A stretch of DNA of 64,000 nt from Dyella sp. RRB7 (GCF_022761115.1 NZ_JAKWJS010000005.1:62001-126000), one strand, 5' to 3'; numbered from the stretch's first letter, positions 1-9,055 are shown. Numbers and translations: made by a program. The notes: generated by a model not told the origin, from the letters alone.

Positions 1-1
1 C

Positions 2-661
2 AGGCCGAAGATGATCCTGGAGCTGCTGAAGATCGGCGGCCCGATGGCGGTCACCCTGCTGGCCGAAGGCGGCCTGTTCGTGGCCGTGGCGTTGGCCATC
101 GCGACGCTGGGCGAGACGGTGGTGGCGAGCCACCAGGTGGCGCTGAGCGTGGCGACGGTGGCCTTCATGATTCCGCTGGGGCTGTCGATGGCGATCACCG
201 TGCGGGTGGGCAATGCGGTCGGCCGTGGCGATGCGCGCGGCGTGCGCTATGCGGGTTTCTGCGGCATCGCCCTGGCGCTGTGCATCCAAACGGTGTCGTC
301 GTCGGTGATGCTGGGCATGCCGCAGGTGCTGGCGCGCCTGTACACGCACGACGCCGGGGTGATCGCGCTGGCGGCGCAACTGATGCTGCTGGCGGGCTTG
401 TTCCAGTTTTCCGATGGTATCCAGGTGACCTCCAACGGCGCGTTGCGCGGCCTGAAGGACACCCGCGTGCCGATGGTCATCACCTTGTTTGCCTATTGGG
501 CGGTCGGCATGCCGGTGGGCTGGTGGCTGGCATTCCACCAGGGCATGGGCGCGCGCGGCATGTGGATGGGGCTGATCGCCGGGCTCAGCATGGCGGCCGT
601 GCTGCTGTTCACGCGCTTCTGGCGCAACGCGTTCCGCGAGAGCTGGCGCTGCCCGGGCTGA
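2..661 (+). CDS. MATE family efflux transporter, C-terminal part
   Basis: The reading frame is open at the left window edge, so only about the last 219 residues are present. They form a hydrophobic multi-helix segment with sequence typical of the second half of NorM/MdtK-type MATE exporters: a helix ending LAEGGLFVAVALAI, then GETVVASHQVALSV, the NAVGRGDARG loop, and GALRGLKDTRVPM followed by the YWAVGMPVGWWLAF helix. MATE proteins use H+ or Na+ gradients to expel cationic drugs across the inner membrane. The first ATG in the window, at 11, is internal and should not be taken as the start. Family confidence is high; the substrate cannot be told from sequence. Confidence 0.9.
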   Translation, partial: RPKMILELLKIGGPMAVTLLAEGGLFVAVALAIATLGETVVASHQVALSVATVAFMIPLGLSMAITVRVGNAVGRGDARGVRYAGFCGIALALCIQTVSSSVMLGMPQVLARLYTHDAGVIALAAQLMLLAGLFQFSDGIQVTSNGALRGLKDTRVPMVITLFAYWAVGMPVGWWLAFHQGMGARGMWMGLIAGLSMAAVLLFTRFWRNAFRESWRCPG

Positions 662-662
662 A

Positions 663-694
663 CCGCGCCGGCCGCTTGCGCCTGGCCGGCGCGG
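663..694. terminator. Hairpin after the MATE gene
   Basis: Arms 663-673 and 684-694 are perfect 11-bp inverted repeats (CCGCGCCGGCC / GGCCGGCGCGG) around a 10-nt loop, two bases after the MATE stop codon. No T tract follows, so it is terminator-like rather than a canonical intrinsic terminator. Confidence 0.45.
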
Positions 695-791
695 GTGGAC
701 TCCCTTCGCCCATAGACATGTGTCATCAGCACCACATGACCTTCATCGCGCGAACGGCTACGCTGTTGCGGACATCTTGAGGAAACTTCGC

Positions 792-2657
792 ATGACGGAG
801 CGCCGCCCCAACGGTTTCTGGGCTTTTCTCTGCGTCCTCGGGCGCGGCATCAACGCGGTCAGGCTGGTGATCCTCAACCTGATTTTCTTCCTGTTCCTGT
901 TCATCGTGCTGTTGCTGTTGTTCGGCGGCTACCTGGGCAGCCGCAGCGAGCACCTGATCCAGGGCGACAGCGTGCTGGTGATCAAGCCGCAGGGCGAGTT
1001 GGTCGAGCAGTACAGCATCGATCCGCTGCAGCGCGCGCTGGCCCAGCTTTCCGGCAACCCGCCCAAGCAGGTCCAGTTGCGTGACCTGGTGGCCGCCATC
1101 GATGCGGCGGCCAAGGACACGCGCATCACCCGCATCCTGCTGGAACCGGGCGAGCTGCAGGGTGGCGGCTTTGCCGCGCTGAGCGAGGCTGGCGCAGCGC
1201 TGGATCGCTTCCGCGCCGCCGGCAAGCCGGTGATCGTGTGGGCGCCCAGCTATGACCAGGGCCAGTATTACCTCGCCGCGCATGCCGACCGCATCCTGGT
1301 CGATCCGCAGGGCGGCGTGATGATCACCGGCCTGGCCAACTATCGACTGTTCTACAAGGACTTGCTCGACAAGCTCGGCGTGGACGTGCACCTGTTCCGC
1401 GTGGGCCAGTTCAAGAGCGCGGCCGAGCCGTACATCCTCGACCATGCCTCGCCCGAATCGAAGGAAGCGGACAGCTTCTGGATGGGCGGCCTGTGGGACA
1501 CCTACGTCAACGAGGTGGCCAAGCTGCGCAAGCTGGACGCCACCGCCCTGCGCACGGATATCGACACGCTGCCGGAGACCATCGCCAACGCGCGTGGCGA
1601 CCTGGGCCAGCTGTCGCTCGACCAGCATCTGGTGGACGGCCTGGCCACGCCGGCCGAACTGGAAGCGATGATGCGCAAGGAAGGCGTGCCCGCCGGCAAG
1701 AAGGGCGAGGGCTTCCGCCAGGTATCGCTGCAGCGCTACGCCACCAACCTGCCCGACGATGACAATGGCACGGCGCCGGGCGTGGCCGTGGTGGTCGCCG
1801 AGGGCGAGATTTCCGGCGGCAAGCAACCGCAGGGGACGGTGGGCGGCGAGTCCACCGCCGCGCTGGTGCGCGCCGCGCGCGAGGACAAGCGCACCAAGGC
1901 GCTGGTGCTGCGCGTCAACTCGCCGGGTGGCGAGGTGTATGCGGCCGAGCAGATCCGCCGCGAAGTAGCGCTGACGCGCGCGGCCGGCATTCCGGTGATC
2001 GTGTCGATGGGCAACGTGGCCGCCAGCGGCGGCTACTGGATCTCGATGAACGCCGATCGCATCTATGCCGAGCCCAACACCATCACTGGCTCCATCGGCA
2101 TCTTCGGCATGGTGCTCACCGTGCCGGGCACGCTGGACAAGCTGGGCGTGAAGAGCGACGGCGTGGGCACCAGCCCGCTGGCCGGGGCGTTCGACATCAC
2201 CCGTCCGCTCGATCCCAGGGTGGGCACGGTGATCCAGGCCACCATCGAGAAGGGTTATCGCGATTTCGTGGGCCAGGTGGCCAAGGCGCGCGGCAAGCCC
2301 TACGACGCGATCGACACCATTGCGCAGGGCCGCGTGTGGACCGGACAGCAGGCACTCGATCGCGGGCTGGTCGACCAGCTCGGTGGCCTGGGCGAGGCTG
2401 TGGCCGATGCGGCGACGCGCGCCAAGCTGGGCAAGCAGTATCCGGTGCGCTACGTGGAAGAACCGCTCGGTGGCTTCGAGCAATTCCTGATGGGCCTCAA
2501 CGAGAGCGCCATGGTGCAGGTGGCGCAGGCTTATGGCTTGCACCTGCCCGCGTGGGCGGCGCATATCGACACGATGGCGCCGGAGTTGAAGCTGTTGCGT
2601 TCGGCGCCGTCGGGCCGTCCCAACGTCTACGCCTATTGCTTCTGCACGCCGCGCTGA
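792..2657 (+). CDS. sppA: Signal peptide peptidase SppA, 67K type
   Basis: The 621-residue protein matches the length of long two-domain SppA proteins of proteobacteria. It is an inner-membrane serine protease that degrades signal peptides left after secretion. One N-terminal membrane anchor lies at about residues 20-45. The catalytic Lys is seen as K208 in GQFKSAAEP, and the nucleophile Ser as S412 in VAASGGYWIS, giving the Ser/Lys dyad expected of the family. The start at 792 is preferred over an in-frame upstream codon at 720 because GAGGAAA sits 6-8 bases before it and the resulting N-terminus begins just before the anchor. It is monocistronic and followed by a palindromic repeat. Confidence 0.95.
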   Translation: MTERRPNGFWAFLCVLGRGINAVRLVILNLIFFLFLFIVLLLLFGGYLGSRSEHLIQGDSVLVIKPQGELVEQYSIDPLQRALAQLSGNPPKQVQLRDLVAAIDAAAKDTRITRILLEPGELQGGGFAALSEAGAALDRFRAAGKPVIVWAPSYDQGQYYLAAHADRILVDPQGGVMITGLANYRLFYKDLLDKLGVDVHLFRVGQFKSAAEPYILDHASPESKEADSFWMGGLWDTYVNEVAKLRKLDATALRTDIDTLPETIANARGDLGQLSLDQHLVDGLATPAELEAMMRKEGVPAGKKGEGFRQVSLQRYATNLPDDDNGTAPGVAVVVAEGEISGGKQPQGTVGGESTAALVRAAREDKRTKALVLRVNSPGGEVYAAEQIRREVALTRAAGIPVIVSMGNVAASGGYWISMNADRIYAEPNTITGSIGIFGMVLTVPGTLDKLGVKSDGVGTSPLAGAFDITRPLDPRVGTVIQATIEKGYRDFVGQVAKARGKPYDAIDTIAQGRVWTGQQALDRGLVDQLGGLGEAVADAATRAKLGKQYPVRYVEEPLGGFEQFLMGLNESAMVQVAQAYGLHLPAWAAHIDTMAPELKLLRSAPSGRPNVYAYCFCTPR

Positions 2658-2676
2658 GCAGCTAGTCCCTCCCCAA

Positions 2677-2700
2677 CCCTCCCCTGCAAGCAGGGGAGGG
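2677..2700. repeat. CCCTCCCCTGC palindromic repeat, copy 1
   Basis: Perfect inverted repeat: arms 2677-2687 and 2690-2700 (CCCTCCCCTGC / GCAGGGGAGGG) with a 2-nt AA centre. It lies between the convergent sppA and ABC ATPase genes. Two related copies occur at 60212-60293, so this is a dispersed intergenic palindrome, which may also act as a bidirectional terminator. Confidence 0.7.
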
Positions 2701-2716
2701 CGTCCGGGTGCCGGGT

Positions 2717-3538
2717 TTATTCGATCGCCGCGCTGTAGTACTCGCCATGCCGCTGCACGCGCACGGGCATGCCGAAGGTCGCCGACAGCGTGGCGTCGTT
2801 GAGCACCTCGGCCTTGTCACCCTGGCGAAGCAGACGTCCATCGCGCAGCGCGATCACCTGCCCGATCTCCGGCAGGATCTCCTCGATGTGGTGGGTCACC
2901 AGCAACAGCGTGGTGCCGCTGCGGGCGAGGCCGCGCAGGCTTTCCAGGAAGTGCCGGCGGCTGGCCATGTCCAGGCCCGCGCAGGGTTCGTCGAGCAGCA
3001 GCGCGCGGGGGCGATGCACCAATGCACGGGCGATCAGCACGCGGCGGGCTTCGCCGGTGGACAGGCTGGCCATGCTGCGGCCGAGCAGGTGGGTGGCGCC
3101 GGCCTGTGCCAGCGCTTCGTCGGCGCGCTGGCGCATGGCCGGGGTCACCTGATGGTCGAGGCCCAGCCGGCGCGCGGCGAAGAAACTCGACAACACCGCT
3201 TCGGCGACTTCCAGCGTCGCATCGCTGGTGCAGTCGTCCTGCAGCGAAGGCGAGACGATGCCGAGCAGGCCGCGCAATTCTGATACGTGCCAGCGCTCGC
3301 GTCCGAATACACGCATCGACGCGCGCCCGTCGTCGCGCGCCAGTGGATAAAGCTCGCGGGTGATCAGGCGCACCAGGGTGGATTTGCCCGCGCCATTGGC
3401 CCCGAGGATGGCGGTGTGCTCGCCCGCACCGATGCGCAGGCTGAAGCGGTCGAGGATCAGGCGATCGCCACGCATCACGCTGGCGTCGTCGATCTCCAGC
3501 AGGGGCAGGGCGTGCAGGTCAGGGTAAGCGGCATTCAT
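2717..3538 (-). CDS. ABC transporter ATP-binding protein
   Basis: A stand-alone ATPase subunit of about 273 residues. It has Walker A GANGAGKST near residue 46, a signature motif LSTGEARR, Walker B LLLDEPCAGLD and the switch-region VTHH. The arrangement resembles ModF/YlmA-type cytoplasmic ABC ATPases. No permease or binding protein gene is adjacent, so the partner and substrate are unknown. An alternative start at 3550 would add four residues; 3538 has a better purine-rich leader (GTGTGGGG). Confidence 0.9.
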   Translation of the reverse strand: MNAAYPDLHALPLLEIDDASVMRGDRLILDRFSLRIGAGEHTAILGANGAGKSTLVRLITRELYPLARDDGRASMRVFGRERWHVSELRGLLGIVSPSLQDDCTSDATLEVAEAVLSSFFAARRLGLDHQVTPAMRQRADEALAQAGATHLLGRSMASLSTGEARRVLIARALVHRPRALLLDEPCAGLDMASRRHFLESLRGLARSGTTLLLVTHHIEEILPEIGQVIALRDGRLLRQGDKAEVLNDATLSATFGMPVRVQRHGEYYSAAIE

Positions 3539-3586
3539 GCCCCACACCATGCCGGTTGGGACGTCGATTTGCCAAGCCCCCTCCGG

Positions 3587-3805
3587 TTATTGCCCGGCCG
3601 CATCGATTTGTTGTTGCTGTTGCCTGGCCTGGTCGTCGACGGTCTTCTGCACGTCGCGGGCGCGTTGCTCGTCCTTCTTCAGGTCATCCCATGGCGTGGC
3701 CACGCGTGCCGTGCTGGCCGTCGCGGGTTGCGACTCGGGGGCGGGCGGCTTGCCGGAGCAGGCGGCGAGCGCGCACAGGCAGAACATCGGGACGAGCCAT
3801 TTCAT
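3587..3805 (-). CDS. Small putative lipoprotein
   Basis: A 72-residue product starting MKWLVPMFCLCALAAC, a short positively charged and hydrophobic leader ending in a lipobox (LAAC at residues 12-15). The mature part is short, has a Pro/Ala stretch and then a Gln-rich charged helix (DEQRARDVQKTVDDQARQQQQQ) likely to form a coiled coil. The start at 3805 is chosen because it gives a complete lipoprotein signal and has GAGGA 7 bases upstream; a longer frame up to 3871 would bury the signal. The function is unknown. It ends shortly before the ABC ATPase start on the same strand, so co-transcription is possible. Confidence 0.7.
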   Translation of the reverse strand: MKWLVPMFCLCALAACSGKPPAPESQPATASTARVATPWDDLKKDEQRARDVQKTVDDQARQQQQQIDAAGQ

Positions 3806-3907
3806 GGGCGATCCTCGCGGGACGGAGCATGAGTGTCCCGCGCGGCGCCGGGTCCGGCAAGCACGTCTCACTAGGCGTCAGGCCGGAACAGGTTTTAAGC
3901 TCGGCGC

Positions 3908-4690
3908 ATGAATACACGCATCGATGCCTGGCAGCTGCAAGGTCACACCGCTTTGATCACCGGCGCCAGCAAGGGTATCGGCTACGCCACTGCACGCGAG
4001 CTGGCCGGCCTTGGCGCCAACCTGCTGCTGGTGGCCCGTGATGCCGATTATCTCGAGCAGGTACGGGTGGAGCTGGTGGATGATTTTCCGGGCATCGAGG
4101 TGCTGGCGTTCGGTGCCGACCTCAGCGAACAGGAAGAGCGCCTGGCGGTGTTCGACTGGATCGCCGACCTCGGCGCGCCGTTGTCGCTGCTGGTCAACAA
4201 CGCCGGCGGCAACCAGCCGGCGCCGACGCTGGCCTATCGCGAGGACGAGTACCGCGCGATCTTCGAGCAGAACCTGTTCTCGGCCTTCGAGATGTGCCGG
4301 CTGGCGCATCCGCAGCTGGTGCAACACGCCAATGCGGCCATCGTCAACGTGGGTTCCGTCTCCGGCGAAACGCATGTGCGCACCGGTTCGCCCTATGGCA
4401 TGACCAAGGCGGCGCTGCACCAGCTCACGCGCAACCTCGCGGTGGAATGGGCCACCGACGGCATCCGCGTCAACGCGGTGGCGCCCTGGTATATCCGCAC
4501 GCAGCGTTCGGAACCGGCGCTGGCCAACGATGAGTACCTGGACGAAGTGCTCGATCGCACACCGCTGCGCCGCATCGGCGAACCGGAAGAAGTGGCCGCG
4601 GCGATCGCCTTCCTGTGCTTGCCGGCGGCGAGCTATATCACCGGCCAGGTGCTGGCGGTGGATGGCGGCTTTCTCAACTACGGCTTCTGA
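3908..4690 (+). CDS. SDR family NAD(P)-dependent oxidoreductase
   Basis: A 260-residue classical short-chain dehydrogenase. It has the cofactor motif TGASKGIG at about residues 19-26, NNAGG near 96, a catalytic Ser/Tyr/Lys set in VGSVSGE and YGMTK, and the VNAVAPWYIRT segment. The closest general resemblance is to tropinone-reductase-like or glucose-dehydrogenase-like SDRs, so the substrate should be left open. It is divergent from the small lipoprotein gene and convergent with the DUF4124 gene. Confidence 0.9.
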   Translation: MNTRIDAWQLQGHTALITGASKGIGYATARELAGLGANLLLVARDADYLEQVRVELVDDFPGIEVLAFGADLSEQEERLAVFDWIADLGAPLSLLVNNAGGNQPAPTLAYREDEYRAIFEQNLFSAFEMCRLAHPQLVQHANAAIVNVGSVSGETHVRTGSPYGMTKAALHQLTRNLAVEWATDGIRVNAVAPWYIRTQRSEPALANDEYLDEVLDRTPLRRIGEPEEVAAAIAFLCLPAASYITGQVLAVDGGFLNYGF

Positions 4691-4851
4691 TTGTCCACAG
4701 CCTGTGTGGACAGGGCCGGGACAAGCCTGTGGATAGGTAAGCCAAGTGCCCGCCAGCGTGGCATTTTCACCATCGTGGTCATTTTGGCGACAGCGCTGGC
4801 GCGGGTTTTCCACAGCCGCTGGGGAAAGCCTGGTGGCAAGCCTGTGGATAA
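4691..4851. other. Cluster of DnaA-box-like 9-mers
   Basis: Five 9-mers related to the DnaA box TTATCCACA lie in 161 bases between two convergent genes. They are 4691-4699 (+, TTGTCCACA), 4705-4713 (-, CTGTCCACA), 4728-4736 (-, CTATCCACA), 4806-4814 (+, TTTTCCACA) and 4843-4851 (-, exact TTATCCACA). The first two also form an 8-bp hairpin (4692-4699 with 4705-4712). No dnaA, dnaN or other origin gene is nearby, so this is not an obvious oriC. A DnaA-titrating or reactivating site is an inference. Confidence 0.5.
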
Positions 4852-4856
4852 CGGCC

Positions 4857-4880
4857 AGTGCCCGTTATGCAGCGGGCACT
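4857..4880. terminator. Hairpin between convergent genes
   Basis: Perfect 8-bp inverted repeat AGTGCCCG (4857-4864) / CGGGCACT (4873-4880) with an 8-nt loop, in the gap between the SDR and DUF4124 stop codons. A T tract is lacking on both sides, so terminator function is only suggested by position. Confidence 0.35.
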
Positions 4881-4918
4881 TGCGACGCGCTGCGCAAGAA
4901 GTGCGCAACTCCTGCGAG

Positions 4919-5554
4919 TCAACAGTTGCGCAGCTGCGCGCGCAGTTGCTCGTCGCGCTGCTCCAGCGGGGGCTGGTCGCTCTTGAACGCACGCTGCAGT
5001 TTGCTGGCGTTGTCGTCATAGGCGTCACGCAATGCGTGGCAGGTTTCGGCATGCGTCAGTTCGCGGCAGGTGTCCTGGACCCACACATAGTTGTTGGCGA
5101 TCAGGCCCGGTGTCACGCGGCCGCGGTTGAGCACGGGCGCCGATGCGCCGGCGCTGTTGGGCGGACCGTACACCTGCGACAGCGATGGGGATGCGGCGCC
5201 GAGGATGCCGTAAGGCACCTGATACGGCTGAGGGGCACCGTTCTCGCTGAGATAGGTCTTGCCATCGGTGGCACGCACGCAGGCATACATCACCGGCAGC
5301 GGTACCGCGGGCGTGGCGGGTAGCGGGGCGGTTTTCGCTTCGACCGGCGTGCTGGTCGCCGGCTCGCGTGCCGGCGGTGGCGTCAGCGGTACCGAGTCGT
5401 CGAGCTGCAGGGTTTCCTGGTGCTGGCCGCCGGGACAGGGCTTGTCCTGGTAGACCGCCTTGCCGTCCGCCGCGGTGCACTTGTAGGCCGTACCGGCCCA
5501 TGCCGGCACGCTGAGGCAACCAAGTAAGGCCAAGCCACACAGACGCCATAGCAT
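4919..5554 (-). CDS. Secreted DUF4124 domain protein
   Basis: A 211-residue product with a clear Sec signal peptide (MLWRLCGLALLGCLSVPAWA). A DUF4124-like segment follows, in which a Cys pair frames the core (YKCTAADGKAVYQDKPCPGG). A Pro/Thr-rich linker follows, then a C-terminal region with further cysteines (MYACVRATDGK, VQDTCRELTHAETCHALR). DUF4124 proteins are small periplasmic proteins of unknown biochemical role, common in Xanthomonadales. The start at 5554 is chosen because it begins the signal peptide; the frame is open upstream, but that extension overlaps the degV-family gene and is Arg-rich shadow sequence. Confidence 0.8.
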   Translation of the reverse strand: MLWRLCGLALLGCLSVPAWAGTAYKCTAADGKAVYQDKPCPGGQHQETLQLDDSVPLTPPPAREPATSTPVEAKTAPLPATPAVPLPVMYACVRATDGKTYLSENGAPQPYQVPYGILGAASPSLSQVYGPPNSAGASAPVLNRGRVTPGLIANNYVWVQDTCRELTHAETCHALRDAYDDNASKLQRAFKSDQPPLEQRDEQLRAQLRNC

Positions 5555-5592
5555 GCGCGAACCTGCTTCCTGATGGGTGGCGCCCGCCGGTT

Positions 5593-6537
5593 TTAGAACT
5601 CGGCGAGATGTTCCTCGGCGGCGAAGCCCAGCGTGACGGCGCCTTCGCCCACATTGACCATGCCGGTGATGCTCATGGGCGCTTCCATCAGTTCCACGCC
5701 GCATTCCTCGCAGGCGGTGCGCAGGCCGGCATAACCCGGCAGCTTGGGCAGCTCGGACAGGTCACCGCCATAGCTGACGCAGACCGCAGGCACCAGCAGC
5801 CCTGCATGCACGCGTTCGGCGGCGTAGTTGAACAGCGTTTCGGCGCCGTGTTCGAAGCCGCGTACCTTGCCCACCGGACCGGTCTCGCCCCGATAGCCGC
5901 GCAGCAGCGGCTTGATGTCCAGCGCCGAGCCGAGCACGGCACTGAACAGGCCCACGCTACGGTCGCCCTTTTTCTTGGCGCGCGCGCGCAGGTAGTAGAG
6001 GTCGCGCGGCAACATGTAGCCGTAGGAGTTGTTGGCGATATAGGTCAGGCGTTCGCGGATGGCGGCGGGCGCTTCGCCGGCTTCGATCAGCCGGGTCGCC
6101 TCGATGATGGCGGGGGCGGCGCCGGCGAACAGGCTGCGCGTGTCGATCACGCGCATCAGGAACGGACCGGTGATGCCGTTCTTCTCGCGTATCGCGCGGT
6201 AATTTTTCAACACCGCGAAGCTGGCCTTGATCACGTGTTCGTTGATGGCGCTGCGCGTGGCGGTGATGGTGAGGCAGAACACACAGTCCTGCTCCAGCAC
6301 CAGCTTGTCGAGGAACAGCTGCTGCACTTCCTCGATGGAACACGGTTCGGTTTCCGCCGAATGGCTGCGGCTGCCCATGTCGCTGTCGAGGAAGCGATGG
6401 AGTTCCACCTGGCTGCGGTCGTCCAGGAATACTTCGTCGTCGACGCGGATGGTGATCGGCATCACCGCGATGTTGTGCTTTTGAAGGAATGCCTGCGGCA
6501 AATCGCAGGACGCATCGATGGCCAGGCCCATCCGCAT
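5593..6537 (-). CDS. DegV family protein (fatty-acid binding)
   Basis: A 314-residue protein starting MRMGLAIDASCDLPQAF, with the DegV layout of an N-terminal AIDASCDLP motif, a middle SHSAETEP segment and a C-terminal domain ending in the GAVTLGFAAEEH strand. DegV/FakB proteins bind a fatty acid and, in Gram-positives, present it to a fatty-acid kinase. No FakA kinase gene is visible here. The start at 6537 is preferred to 6576 because GGGGTGAC precedes it at a suitable distance and the family begins with this strand. It is upstream of, and co-directional with, the DUF4124 gene. Confidence 0.85.
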   Translation of the reverse strand: MRMGLAIDASCDLPQAFLQKHNIAVMPITIRVDDEVFLDDRSQVELHRFLDSDMGSRSHSAETEPCSIEEVQQLFLDKLVLEQDCVFCLTITATRSAINEHVIKASFAVLKNYRAIREKNGITGPFLMRVIDTRSLFAGAAPAIIEATRLIEAGEAPAAIRERLTYIANNSYGYMLPRDLYYLRARAKKKGDRSVGLFSAVLGSALDIKPLLRGYRGETGPVGKVRGFEHGAETLFNYAAERVHAGLLVPAVCVSYGGDLSELPKLPGYAGLRTACEECGVELMEAPMSITGMVNVGEGAVTLGFAAEEHLAEF

Positions 6538-6640
6538 CTTGTCACCCCCAAGTGAATGGCGCGGCCAACATAGCATGCGCCGTGATAGCTGCCGACCCCC
6601 GACTTATGGGGCATGCGCCGGGACTTCTTCGCCGAGGCAT

Positions 6641-9055
6641 TCAGCGCAGCTGGCGATACGTATCGGCGTCGAAGGCGTCCACTTGAACCACCGCGTCGCG
6701 CGCTTCGTTGGCTTCGCCCAGTGCCGCGTATTCCTCCGGGGTGATGATGCCGGCGGCCAGGGCGCGCCGGTCCAGCTCATCCTTGGGGGCGCGGTCGAGC
6801 CGGCCGGCCCGCACGGCGTCGCGCAGCTTGGTCTCCACCGGCAGGGCCCGCACCGCCTTGTCCAGGGCCGCCTCCAGCTCGCCCAGGCCGGGCTCATGCG
6901 GCCCCGGCACGTGGATGTCCTCGGTAAGGTGGAGGCGCGCCTCGCGGTCTTCCAGGATGGCGCGCGCCGCGCGCTGGCCGAGCAGGTCCGACGGCGGGCG
7001 GAAGCGGGCGCCCAATGGGAATACCAGCCACCGCGCGAAGCCGGCGGCGAACGCGGAGGGCAGGTTGTCCAGCACCCCGCGTAGCGCCTCCTGCGTGCGG
7101 AACAACGCCAGCGCCACGCCCCAGCGGGCCAGGTCGTAGTTGGAAGCGAGCTTGGGTTCGTCGTGGTAGCGCTTGAGCGTGGCGGCGGCCAGGTACTGCC
7201 AGGCCAGCGCGTCGGCCAGCCGGCCGGAGATCTTCTCGCGCCGCTTCAGCGAGCCGCCCAGCGTCGCCATGCACAGGTCCGAGATAAAGGCGAATGCCGA
7301 GGCGAAGCGGGTGAGGTGCTGGTACTGCCGACGGAGCTCGCTGTCAGGCGCCTTGGCCAGTCGCGCGCCGGTGAGGCCCAACAGCAGCGCGCGCACGCCG
7401 CGGGTGAACACGAAGTTGATATAGCCGAAGGTGCAGCGGTCGAACGCGGCGAGGTCCCTGGCGGCGATCGCATCGATCAGCTTCTGCACCCAGGGATGGC
7501 AGCGGATCGCACCCTGGCCGTAGATGATCATCGAGCGGGTGAGGATGTTGGCGCCTTCCACGGTGATGCCGATCGGCACCGACATCCACATGCGCGAGAG
7601 CGCATTGCGTGGCCCGCGCTGGATCGCCGCGCCCGCGCGGATATCCATGGCATCGCTTACCACTTCGCGCATGGCATCGGTGAGATAGGCCTTGGCGATG
7701 GAGCCGAGTACCGCGGGCTTCTCGCCGGCATCGAGCGCGCCGCAGGTGAGCGTGCGGGTGGCCGACATCAGATAGGTGAGGCCGGCGATACGCGCCAAGG
7801 GTTCCTCGATACCTTCGAAGCGACCGATCGGGGTGTCGAATTGTTCGCGCACCGTGGCGTAGGCGCCGCAGATGCGCGTGGCCATCTGCGCCGCGCCCAC
7901 CGCCAGCGCCGGCAGCGAGATGGAGCGGCCGGCGGCCAGGCTCTCCATCAGCATGCGCCAGCCATGGCCGGCCTGTTCGACGCCGCCGATGATGGCATCC
8001 AGCGGTACGAACACGTCATGTCCCTCGATGGGGCCGTTGGCGAACGGCACGCCCATCGGATCATGGTGCCTGCCGATGACCACGCCAGGCAGGTCGCGTG
8101 GAATCAGGGCGCAGGTAATGCCGCGGTCGGCCTCGCCGCCGAGCAGCCCGTGGGGATCCTTCAGGCGGAAGGCCAGGCCGATCAGCGTCGCCACGGGTGC
8201 CAGCGTGATATAGCGCTTGTTCCAGTTCAGGCGCAGGCCGATCACCTGCTCGCCCTGCCAGCGGCCCCATTCGACGATGCCTTCGGACTGGGTGGCGGCG
8301 GCGTCGGAACCGGCTTCGGGGCCGGTGAGCGCGAAGCAGGGCACCTCGCGGCCATCGGCCAGGCGCGGCAGGTAGCGCTGTTTTTGTTCCTCGGTGCCGT
8401 AGTGCAGCAGCAGTTCGCCCGGCCCCAGCGAGTTGGGCACCATCACGGTGACCGCTGCGGCCACCGAGCGGGTGGCGATACGCGTGACCACTCGCGAGTG
8501 GCCGATCTCGGACATGCCCAGGCCGCCGTAGCGCTCGGGCAGCACCATGCCGAAGAAGCGTTCGCGCTTGATAAAGCCCCACACTTCGGGCGGCAGGTCG
8601 CGATCCTGCTCGATCTGCCAATCGTCCAGCATTGCGCATAGCTTGGTAACCGGGCCATCCAAGAAGGCCTGCTCGCGCGGGCTCAGCGGTTGGCATGGAA
8701 AGCGCAGCAGCGATGCCCAGTCCGGCATGCCGGAGAAGATCTGCGCATCCCACCACACGGTGCCCGCTTCCAGCGCGATGCGCTCGGTGTCGCCCAGGCG
8801 CGGCATGACGGCCGCCAGCTTCGGCAGCAGCGCGCGTGCGAACAGGGCGCGACGCAGTGGCGCCCATCCGGTTGCCAGGGCAACCAACCCCAAGAGGCAT
8901 AGCAGTCCATATATAAGGTATGGCGAAGTCACCCCTAGCACGGCCCCGGTGGCGAACAGCACCGCTACGGCCGATACCCATGCCAGCCAACCTCGTCCCA
9001 TGAAGGCAAAGCCCAGCAGGACGATCAGGGCAACCAGCAAACCGATAAGCAGCAT
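6641..9055 (-). CDS. fadE: Acyl-CoA dehydrogenase FadE
   Basis: An 804-residue protein, the size of the large membrane-associated FadE acyl-CoA dehydrogenases of gammaproteobacteria, which catalyse the first step of beta-oxidation. Two N-terminal membrane segments (MLLIGLLVALIVLLGFAFM and a second near residues 40-60) precede the flavoprotein domain. That domain shows the substrate/FAD segment CFALTGPEAGSDAAA and the later MDIRAGAAIQRGPRNALSR region. A DUF1974-type C-terminal domain follows. The start at 9055 has AAGGAG 7 bases upstream. It is divergent from the AMP nucleosidase gene. Confidence 0.93.
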   Translation of the reverse strand: MLLIGLLVALIVLLGFAFMGRGWLAWVSAVAVLFATGAVLGVTSPYLIYGLLCLLGLVALATGWAPLRRALFARALLPKLAAVMPRLGDTERIALEAGTVWWDAQIFSGMPDWASLLRFPCQPLSPREQAFLDGPVTKLCAMLDDWQIEQDRDLPPEVWGFIKRERFFGMVLPERYGGLGMSEIGHSRVVTRIATRSVAAAVTVMVPNSLGPGELLLHYGTEEQKQRYLPRLADGREVPCFALTGPEAGSDAAATQSEGIVEWGRWQGEQVIGLRLNWNKRYITLAPVATLIGLAFRLKDPHGLLGGEADRGITCALIPRDLPGVVIGRHHDPMGVPFANGPIEGHDVFVPLDAIIGGVEQAGHGWRMLMESLAAGRSISLPALAVGAAQMATRICGAYATVREQFDTPIGRFEGIEEPLARIAGLTYLMSATRTLTCGALDAGEKPAVLGSIAKAYLTDAMREVVSDAMDIRAGAAIQRGPRNALSRMWMSVPIGITVEGANILTRSMIIYGQGAIRCHPWVQKLIDAIAARDLAAFDRCTFGYINFVFTRGVRALLLGLTGARLAKAPDSELRRQYQHLTRFASAFAFISDLCMATLGGSLKRREKISGRLADALAWQYLAAATLKRYHDEPKLASNYDLARWGVALALFRTQEALRGVLDNLPSAFAAGFARWLVFPLGARFRPPSDLLGQRAARAILEDREARLHLTEDIHVPGPHEPGLGELEAALDKAVRALPVETKLRDAVRAGRLDRAPKDELDRRALAAGIITPEEYAALGEANEARDAVVQVDAFDADTYRQLR

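Noticed and set aside
726-2564. 612-codon open frame antisense to sppA
   Set aside because: Composition dominated by His, Arg, Gln and Ala with no recognisable motif; it fully overlaps a convincing SppA gene.
4691-4851. Reading the DnaA-box cluster as the chromosomal origin
   Set aside because: No dnaA, dnaN, gyrB, rpmH or gidA genes and no clear AT-rich unwinding element lie nearby.
7163-8641. 492-codon open frame antisense to fadE
   Set aside because: No domain or start context; FadE on the other strand is unambiguous.
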